DNA from: Nodularia spumigena CCY9414
Lineage (GTDB): Bacteria > Cyanobacteriota > Cyanobacteriia > Cyanobacteriales > Nostocaceae
Assembly: GCF_000340565.2 (NCBI RefSeq)
Contig: NZ_CP007203.1
Location: forward strand, 2,969,824-3,033,823
Reading direction: 5' to 3'
DNA length: 64,000 nucleotides
Shown piece by piece: positions 58,421-64,000 of this stretch (its first letter is position 1; each line of letters begins with the position of its first letter). The notes beneath the pieces are model-generated. The model ran no database searches. It had not been told where the DNA came from and saw only the letters and a list, made by a program, of their open reading frames with translations. Both the position numbers and the translations under genes were made by a program.

Positions 58421-58955
58421 GGGCTAGGGGATGATGGGCGGCTGTGAGGACTTCTATTGATTCTTCATATAATACTTCTACTACCATTTCTTTACCAGTA
58501 GTTAAGAAGCGATTATTCATGACAATTGCTAAATCTACTAGTCCATCTTTGAGGACTTTTAAAGCGCGATCGCTACCCAATGATGTAACCCGCAATTGTA
58601 CTTCTGGATAATCATGACAAAATTTCTGTAACACTGGTGGTAAGTAGGAAGCACACAGCGAATGAATCGCCGCAATACAAAGTTCCGGTTGCTTCCCCTC
58701 CATTAAATCTGTTAATTCTTGTGTAGCAGTTTGCCACTCTTGGCATATTTTGCGGACACGAGGGAGTAAACATTCACCACCTAAAGTTAACTTGGCGTGA
58801 CTGCTGCGGTGAAATAGTTCTACGCCCAGATCAGCTTCTAGTGACTGAATTTGCCGACTGATGGTCGATTGAGTCACTCCACATTTTCGGGCTGCTTGTT
58901 GGAAACTCCCGGTTTGGGCGATCGCCAGAAAGGCTTGTAACTGCTCTAGCCGCAT
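58386..58955 (-). pseudogene. LysR-family regulator, C-terminally truncated
   Basis: 189 residues instead of about 300. The DNA-binding helix-turn-helix is complete (LEQLQAFLAIAQTGSFQQAA, RKCGVTQSTISRQIQSLEADL) and the effector domain starts (PELCIAAIHSLCASYLPPVL) but breaks off after LTAAHHPLA, where trpD-like DNA begins out of frame and gives a tail PRDRKIAALAP. ATG 58955. It could still bind DNA but should not sense an effector normally. Confidence 0.78.
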
Positions 58956-59155
58956 TTTTATGTAGCCTGAATTACATTTATGGCCTTTACTAAATTAACG
59001 GTTTTTTATCTGCTATTTAGTAAAGTTGGTTACATTTTTTTTGCTCGATCTTTGTATCAATCTGGTTTTACTACTAACATTCTCAAACATTTTTTGCTAA
59101 TTTCACCGAAAAAATACTTACTTATTCGATTTCCCGCAAATTATCTTTTTAAATT

Positions 59156-59186
59156 GAATACTTTAGTCTGTAGAACTTTTGTATTC
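59156..59186 (+). promoter_or_regulatory. Possible C-protein operator half-sites
   Basis: GAATAC (59156-59161) and GTATTC (59181-59186) face each other upstream of the controller gene. The same two half-sites are fused in the perfect palindrome before the methyltransferase gene at 61310-61325. Operator role is inferred. Confidence 0.4.
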
Positions 59187-59194
59187 AAAATTCT

Positions 59195-59452
59195 ATGCTT
59201 TTTTTCATGCAGCCCAGTAAACTAGATCAAATTTTAGGACTAGAACTACAGCGTCATCGCACCGAAAAAGGGTGGTCACAGGAGTATCTTGCAGAAGTCA
59301 CAGGTCTGCACAGAACTTACATCAGCCAGCTTGAGCGAGGGCTAAAAAGTCCATCTGTTAGAGTTCTCAGCCATATTACTCATTCATTGGGTATAACAAT
59401 GAGTCAATTTTTAGAAGCCGTAGAGGAATCTTTGAGTGTTGAAGGACGATGA
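59195..59452 (+). CDS. Restriction-modification controller protein (C protein)
   Basis: 85-residue helix-turn-helix protein of the XRE/controller type: LGLELQRHRTEKGWSQEYLAEVTGLHRTYISQLERG (split over helices 1-4) and VRVLSHITHSLGITMSQFLE. Such proteins delay restriction enzyme expression until the methyltransferase has protected the DNA. Start ATG 59195, or 59207 (MQPSKLDQ). It overlaps the restriction gene by 17 bases, so both are co-transcribed. Confidence 0.82.
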   Translation: MLFFMQPSKLDQILGLELQRHRTEKGWSQEYLAEVTGLHRTYISQLERGLKSPSVRVLSHITHSLGITMSQFLEAVEESLSVEGR

Positions 59453-60185
59453 AATTAAAAAATTAAGGCAAGCTATTATTGCGACTGTTGCATCTCCAAT
59501 TATCGGTTCCATAGAAGATTATACGTGGGAAGCAATTTTTCACTATATTAAGAATATACCTTTATCAGATCCTGCATTGGGACGCAGCAAGCTTCTTTAT
59601 GATGCTGTTGATTTGGTGACTAAAACTGGTTGGTCACTCAAATCTCTGCAACTTAATAGACTCAAGATTGGAAGTTCATTTTTCTTTGTAATTCAGAGAG
59701 CAGATATTATCAAAAAAGCTGTCCAATTGGGGTATCCTGGTCTAACCGAGCAATCATCGCCTGATGCTCTGGGAACAGCCATTATTCAACATTGGAACGA
59801 GAAGATTATCGCTAGTCAAGCAGCACAAAGTGTTGTCAATAGTTATGAAAGCATATTGCTGAAAACTATCAAAGGCTACGAGTACATTTACTGTGAGTTT
59901 CCACTTTATCCTCTCGACCCAAATACCTTTTCTTGGGCTTGGACAGTAGATAAAACGAGTGGGTTATCAGGCGCAGGACTACAAGGAAGTGTTACAGGCA
60001 AAATAGAATTGATTTGGTACAAAAATCAGAAACAACTTTTTAGAGCTAGAACTATTCCTGCACAAGCGGTTTGTATTACAGTGGAACGAACTCGTTTGAC
60101 ACTTGATAGATATGTAAAAACAGTGCTTTGTGCTTTGGAAGATCAAATCAATACTCAGTTTTCTGAAGATGAGCCTGAATCATAG
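59436..60185 (+). CDS. Probable type II restriction endonuclease
   Basis: 249 residues. I recognise no named restriction family, but the place is diagnostic: directly after a C protein and convergent with a DNA cytosine methyltransferase. Possible catalytic acids and lysines occur in KTIKGYEYIYCEFPLYPLDP and GKIELIWYKNQKQLF (an E-x-x-x-K like spacing). Starts at GTG 59436 or TTG 59439, inside the C gene. Its 3' end overlaps the methyltransferase 3' end by 38 bases. Confidence 0.65.
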   Translation: MLKDDEIKKLRQAIIATVASPIIGSIEDYTWEAIFHYIKNIPLSDPALGRSKLLYDAVDLVTKTGWSLKSLQLNRLKIGSSFFFVIQRADIIKKAVQLGYPGLTEQSSPDALGTAIIQHWNEKIIASQAAQSVVNSYESILLKTIKGYEYIYCEFPLYPLDPNTFSWAWTVDKTSGLSGAGLQGSVTGKIELIWYKNQKQLFRARTIPAQAVCITVERTRLTLDRYVKTVLCALEDQINTQFSEDEPES

Positions 60186-61305
60186 ATGAGGCTATCACTT
60201 TACCTAAGAGTGGGGGTACAGATTGACCAATTTGAGCAGCCATATCAGTATATGTTCCCAAAAAATGAAAATTATCTGGATAAGAGTGTAATCTTGCAGC
60301 TTCGCGGATTGTAATTGTTCGGTCTTGAATAGGGTGGAAAAACCTACCAGATCCTGGATGGAAAACCCATCTGGTGATGGTTCTCGCTGGCTTATCCCAA
60401 TAAAGTCTACCGTATGCGCCGCTATAATGTTTCTTGGGAGCTAATTCACAAGGTAAATCCCTAGCATCTTGTCCTTCACCAAGAACGCGCGCTCTTGCTA
60501 ATTGGATTGGACTCAAAGCGCGAGCAACATGATTAACAATTTTCAAGCTTTTATTACGAATCATAGCTTGATATGTAGTTTGTGGAGCATCAGGATAAAC
60601 TTCTTCGCCATAGTCCTGTCCAGCATCTAGTGGTGGTAAGTCTCCAATCGCATCTCTGACTGTTACCAGTGGAGAAAAATTTGCCTCTAATAAATTAAGC
60701 TGATTGCAAGACTTCATAGTTCTATAGTCACTCCTAATATCACCAAAATTTGTGGGTTCAGGAAAATGAAGAGAGTTATCCAAACTAGCTAGAAAAAAGG
60801 CTCTGGATCTCGTTTGTGGTATTCCATAATGTGCAGCATTGAGTGATGAAGAGATAACTTTATAGCCTAATGATTCAAGTTGTTTGGTGATTTCTTCTCT
60901 AACTACGCCATTGTAAGCTTTTAAGATTTCAGGCACGTTTTCAATTACGGCATAAAGGGGTCTAAATTCCTCTACAAATTCCAAGAAAGTTCTATATAGT
61001 TGGTTACGAGAATCATTTAGGTAGCGATAACCAGCAGGAGTATTTCTGGAAAATCCCTGACAGGGAGGACCGCCAATCAACACTGTTAGTTCTTCTTGTC
61101 GCAAGCCCAAGGCTAATCTTAAATCAGATGGATTAACCTGACGTATGTCTTGATGAATGATTTTAGTGTTTGGGTAATTATGCTTATAGGTTGCTAAGGC
61201 TTTTGCATCTATATCGATTGCACATAGAGACTCAAAACCCTCCATGTCAAATCCTGTAGTCAAACCACCTGCACCAGCAAATAAATCAATGATTTTGTGT
61301 TTCAT
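60148..61305 (-). CDS. DNA (cytosine-5-)methyltransferase
   Basis: 385-residue type II modification enzyme. Motif I KIIDLFAGAGGLTTGFDMEG, motif IV GGPPCQGFSRN with the catalytic Cys, motif VI VIENVPEIL, motif VIII YGIPQTRSRAFFLA, and motifs IX-X RTITIREAARLHSYPDNF and AQIGQSVPPLLGKVIA. The variable target-recognition region lies between about residues 190 and 290. ATG at 61305. It should protect the site cut by the neighbouring enzyme; the recognition sequence cannot be read from here. Confidence 0.93.
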   Translation of the reverse strand: MKHKIIDLFAGAGGLTTGFDMEGFESLCAIDIDAKALATYKHNYPNTKIIHQDIRQVNPSDLRLALGLRQEELTVLIGGPPCQGFSRNTPAGYRYLNDSRNQLYRTFLEFVEEFRPLYAVIENVPEILKAYNGVVREEITKQLESLGYKVISSSLNAAHYGIPQTRSRAFFLASLDNSLHFPEPTNFGDIRSDYRTMKSCNQLNLLEANFSPLVTVRDAIGDLPPLDAGQDYGEEVYPDAPQTTYQAMIRNKSLKIVNHVARALSPIQLARARVLGEGQDARDLPCELAPKKHYSGAYGRLYWDKPARTITRWVFHPGSGRFFHPIQDRTITIREAARLHSYPDNFHFLGTYTDMAAQIGQSVPPLLGKVIASSMIQAHLQKTEY

Positions 61306-61309
61306 TTAC

Positions 61310-61325
61310 GAATACTATAGTATTC
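61310..61325 (-). promoter_or_regulatory. Perfect palindrome at the methyltransferase promoter
   Basis: GAATACTATAGTATTC, a 16-base perfect palindrome ending 5 bases before the methyltransferase ATG. It overlaps a possible -10 (TATAGT) with TTGACT 15 bases upstream on the minus strand. Likely operator for the C protein, or for the methyltransferase itself. Confidence 0.55.
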
Positions 61326-61425
61326 AATGCACATAGTCAACTAGATAGTTAATATTTATGCTCTCCTGGCTATAAGTCAGGAGAGCATTAAAATTAATAA
61401 CTTTTCACTTCTCGGCAAACTTACT

Positions 61426-62016
61426 CTAACTTTGTTGTTGAGGAACTTGTCCTATTTGTCCTTCTTCCATCAGCTTTTCTTTATCCCGTCGGCGTTTTTT
61501 CGCATAAAGCTGAATAGTCACCGCCATTAAAATGACTAAACCAAAAATACCCCAAACTGTAATATCTGTTGGCAGATTATTCTTAAACACAGCCAGTAAG
61601 ACAATCACCAGTAACATGACTGTAGGTGCTTCATTTAAAGCCCGCAACTGCTGACCACTCCAGCGACATTCATCTGCGGCTAACTGCTTCATCAGACGTT
61701 TACAGTAATGATGATAACCGAGTAAAAGGGCAACAAATAGCAGTTTAATATGCAACCAACTTTGTTTTAAAACTTCCGGTTCAGTGCTTAATAAACCTAT
61801 CGCCATTGCTACCGTCAGCAACATTCCTGGAGTGGTAATGATATTGTAGAGGCGCTTTTCCATAATCTGATACTGATTTTTCAGTATCGTTTTTGCTGGT
61901 TCTGGTTCTTGGTTCGCTTCCACATGATAAATAAATAAACGTACTAGGTAAAATAACCCCGCAAACCAAACTACAATCCCAATCAGATGAAATGCTTTAA
62001 ACCAGGAATAAGCCAT
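61426..62016 (-). CDS. hemJ: Protoporphyrinogen IX oxidase HemJ
   Basis: Membrane enzyme oxidising protoporphyrinogen IX to protoporphyrin IX for haem and chlorophyll. 196 residues, four to five membrane helices; conserved His in FKAFHLIGIVVWFAGLFYL near residue 10 and HIKLLFVALLLGYHHYCKR, and RLYNIITTPGMLLTV with the trailing RALNEAPTVMLLVIVLL. Start ATG 62016. A lysine/arginine/glutamine-rich tail follows the last helix. This is the standard oxidase of most cyanobacteria. Confidence 0.92.
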   Translation of the reverse strand: MAYSWFKAFHLIGIVVWFAGLFYLVRLFIYHVEANQEPEPAKTILKNQYQIMEKRLYNIITTPGMLLTVAMAIGLLSTEPEVLKQSWLHIKLLFVALLLGYHHYCKRLMKQLAADECRWSGQQLRALNEAPTVMLLVIVLLAVFKNNLPTDITVWGIFGLVILMAVTIQLYAKKRRRDKEKLMEEGQIGQVPQQQS

Positions 62017-62589
62017 GAACTCAAATCTCCGTCAGTGTGGTTTTGAACCTTTTTTAGCTTTAATAAAAAGTTTACAAATGCAGTCTTAGATAATATTATA
62101 AATCCGCAACAAAAGCATTATTTACTAAGAGGATGTTTTAAAAGTTTTGGGCGAATATAATTCGCTACTACACAAGCAAAGTCCACCTGCGTGGACTAAT
62201 GAGAAATTAACCCGCGCAGGCGGGTTTCGTCTGGATGGTTCCGCGACTTCTAGTCGCCAAGTTAGTCATAAATTAGACTTTTCAAACAACCTCTAACCTT
62301 AACCGTACTTAAAATTAGAGAAAAATAAATCATTTGTTGTTGCTTATTTATATTCATCGCATTTTGCAAGTAACTCAAGTACACATTTTAATATTATAAA
62401 TCTTGTGAAGTTGGCAATATTCCACAAAGAAGGGGGGCAGGATACCCAAACCCATAGGCGGGCAGGATGCCCACCCCACAATATTGGTCAACTCTCCCCT
62501 ACTGACTCTGCACCTACTCAAATGAAATGTGTTGTATGTATGGTTTCTTGCTTATAATATCGATTTTCCCCAGATTTATGATTTTTTTG
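62017..62589. other. Intergenic region with one MITE
   Basis: 573 bases. It holds the 165-bp element at 62129-62293 and, near 62440-62480, a GGGCAGGATACCC/GGGCAGGATGCCC pair. No gene recognised. Confidence 0.5.
62129..62293. mobile_element. 165-bp MITE-like element with GAGG ends
   Basis: Ends GAGGATGTTTTAAAAGTT and GACTTTTCAAACAACCTC are inverted repeats with three mismatches in 18. TAA sits on both flanks as a possible 3-bp target duplication, which would fit IS5-type transposases. Inside are hairpins AGTCCACCTGCGTGGACT and CCCGCGCAGGCGGG. No ORF. Confidence 0.7.
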
Positions 62590-63438
62590 TTAAGTATTTA
62601 TACGTCGGACAAAGGGCAAAAGGTCTTCTAGAATCGTTTTGTGGTAGTGTTCTTGAGGATAATGCCCGACATTATTAATTTTTATTAATTCGGCATTGGG
62701 TACAGAATCAGCAAACTTTTGTGCTACTTCTATAGGTAGCCAAGGGTCAATCATGCCCCACTGAATCAAAATTGGCTGTTGCCATTGTTTAAATCCAGAT
62801 TCTATTTCTGACATTGCTTGGTCTAGTTGTAAATTCCGCACAGTTGCTAGGAGACTTCGCCCCGCAGTGGAAGCTTTTAAAAATGGTTTGCGATAAATGT
62901 CTAAATCTTTATCTTCGATGCGGTAACGACTTCCACTTTCGAGAGTCCGATCAACTAAGAGAGGATCTTGGGTCATCATTTCACCAGCCAATGGTAAACC
63001 CAGTTGTTTAATTTTCCAAGGCAATTTGGCAGTTGTGGAAATTGGTGCATTCAAGATAGCTATATTAGTTACTTGTTCGGGATGACGCAAGGCATATTGT
63101 AAGCCTACAGAACCTAAAAATCCTTGGACAACTAAAGAAAATCTTTCCAGTTCTAAGGCCTTGACAAATCCTTCTAAGGCAGTAATAAATTTATCAGGTG
63201 TGTAAGCAAAATCCCATTTTTCCGGCTGGGATGAAAAACCGTAACCAATCCAATCAGGTGCGATCGCTCTGCTTCCTTGACTCCCTAAAGCAGGCATAAT
63301 GTTGCGCCAGCTATAACTTTGTGATACTAAACCGTGTAGAAACAATACAGGCAGTAAGTCAGTTCTGCCAATGGGTTCACACTCGCGATAAAACCATTCT
63401 AGAGAATCTACTGTAATTTTATGTTCTTTTAAAGACAC
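62590..63438 (-). CDS. Alpha/beta hydrolase-fold protein with altered nucleophile
   Basis: 282-residue protein like haloalkane dehalogenases/epoxide hydrolases: VLFLHGLVSQSYSWRNIMPAL (oxyanion HG), AIAPDWIGYGFSSQP, then the nucleophile elbow LVVQGFLGSVGLQYA, where the catalytic Asp/Ser position reads Gly. The acid (GMIDPWLPIE) and His (NVGHYPQEH) are kept. It may be non-catalytic or use another residue. ATG 63438; 48 bases downstream of thiO. Confidence 0.82.
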   Translation of the reverse strand: MSLKEHKITVDSLEWFYRECEPIGRTDLLPVLFLHGLVSQSYSWRNIMPALGSQGSRAIAPDWIGYGFSSQPEKWDFAYTPDKFITALEGFVKALELERFSLVVQGFLGSVGLQYALRHPEQVTNIAILNAPISTTAKLPWKIKQLGLPLAGEMMTQDPLLVDRTLESGSRYRIEDKDLDIYRKPFLKASTAGRSLLATVRNLQLDQAMSEIESGFKQWQQPILIQWGMIDPWLPIEVAQKFADSVPNAELIKINNVGHYPQEHYHKTILEDLLPFVRRINT

Positions 63439-63486
63439 ACCATTTTCCTAATAAAACGTCAAAGCACAAATACTAAAAGCTATTTT

Positions 63487-64000
63487 TTAATAATGCCCAG
63501 AAGTAATCATCTCACGAATTGCGTCAGCTGTTGCTGGTGCTAGCAAAACACCATTGCGGTAGTGTCCTGTAGCTAAGAGAATATTGCTAAATCCTGGTAG
63601 TTGTTCAATCACTGGTGCGGGACGACCTTCAGGACGGGGACGTAAACCCGACCAAGTGCGGATAATCTCGGCTGGGGCTAAATCTGGGCAAAAGGCGATC
63701 GCTTGCTGCCAAACTTCTGCTAGCATTTCTTGATCTAGTAGTATTTCATCTGCATTGCTAGGAAATTCCACCGTTGCACCTACCCAGTAATCACCGCCCC
63801 CGATAGGGACAATATGCACATCATTACCAGTAATCACCGGCTGAAAGTCAGAATTACCCAATGGTTGATCTAAATGTATGTGTAATGCTTGCCCTAAAAC
63901 CGGGCGGATATCAAGCATTTGGTTTAACTGTGCCGTGAGTGGTGTAGAACCCAGCCCCGCAGCGACTACAATCCAATCGGCCGCAATTTTTCCTTCTGTC
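63487..64000 (-). CDS. thiO: Glycine oxidase ThiO, C-terminal part (cut by window edge)
   Basis: FAD-dependent oxidase giving the glycine imine needed for the thiazole of thiamine. The visible 170 residues begin ...TEGKIAADWIVVAAGLGS and include VLGQALHIHLDQPL, VHIVPIGGGDYWVGATVEF, RTWSGLRPRPEGRPAPVIEQ and ILLATGHYRNGVLLAPATAD. The frame continues past base 64000, so the FAD-binding N-terminus is outside. It ends at GHY without the ThiG fusion found in some cyanobacteria. Frame open upstream of the ATG at 63918. Confidence 0.92.
   Translation of the reverse strand, partial: TEGKIAADWIVVAAGLGSTPLTAQLNQMLDIRPVLGQALHIHLDQPLGNSDFQPVITGNDVHIVPIGGGDYWVGATVEFPSNADEILLDQEMLAEVWQQAIAFCPDLAPAEIIRTWSGLRPRPEGRPAPVIEQLPGFSNILLATGHYRNGVLLAPATADAIREMITSGHY

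Noticed and set aside
58980-59225. 81-codon open frame rich in Phe and Leu
   Set aside because: AT-rich promoter region ahead of the C protein; composition fits random AT-rich DNA and it overlaps the C gene start.

Overview
The window looks like chromosomal DNA of a filamentous, probably heterocyst-forming cyanobacterium (Nostocales, Nostoc/Anabaena/Nodularia type). Seen directly: GCGATCGC (HIP1) octamers throughout, seven-base tandem arrays between genes, short hairpin-rich repeats ending in GGACTTACGCA, a tocopherol cyclase, HemJ, an XisI-family gene and a CRP-type cAMP receptor. The species is not determined.

Layout. 1-9551: 3' part missing metG, two lipid/hydrolase genes, a decayed type I restriction locus (hsdR fragment joined to hsdS fragment, a zeta-like kinase with small partner, hsdM with its middle missing), EcsC, XisI and PepA. 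9765-14902: a fatty acid and phospholipid block plsX-fabH-fabD-plsC, interrupted by a DUF433/PIN-like toxin-antitoxin pair. 14903-25504: about 10 kb bounded by two inverted, 295/296 identical copies of a structured 296-bp element; inside are DUF218, tRNA-Arg, tocopherol cyclase, DnaJ-TPR, two tandem phosphoesterases, PgeF, BirA and a frameshifted M23 peptidase. 25510-36170: riboflavin synthase, DUF151, Fe-S aldo/keto reductase, Uma2, small unknowns, a solute-binding lipoprotein, CobT-like protein, DUF2232, a cAMP-type regulator and a TnpB relic. 36554-40561: a 1335-residue coiled-coil/Hsp70-like protein. 40725-51892: ABC permease, folate cyclo-ligase, GDP-fucose genes (gmd, fcl), glycosyltransferases, sugar epimerases, pgsA; this is mainly cell-surface sugar metabolism. 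52050-64000: aspartase, DUF362, ppa, panD, several gene remnants, a complete-looking C-protein-regulated type II restriction-modification system, HemJ and the 3' part of thiO.

Two themes stand out. First, at least five loci are internal-deletion remnants in which the 5' part of one gene is joined to the 3' part of the same or the next gene (hsdR/hsdS, hsdM, HEAT/ycf46-like, metallo-beta-lactamase-fold, lysR/trpD-like), suggesting genome erosion by deletion. Second, the duplicated 296-bp element has a promoter-like start, four hairpins and a 7-bp loop-to-tail complementarity, has no obvious ORF, and in both places begins within 6 bases after the stop codon of a same-strand gene; it is the best candidate here for an undescribed RNA or mobile element. 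All family assignments are from reading the protein sequences; no database search was run.
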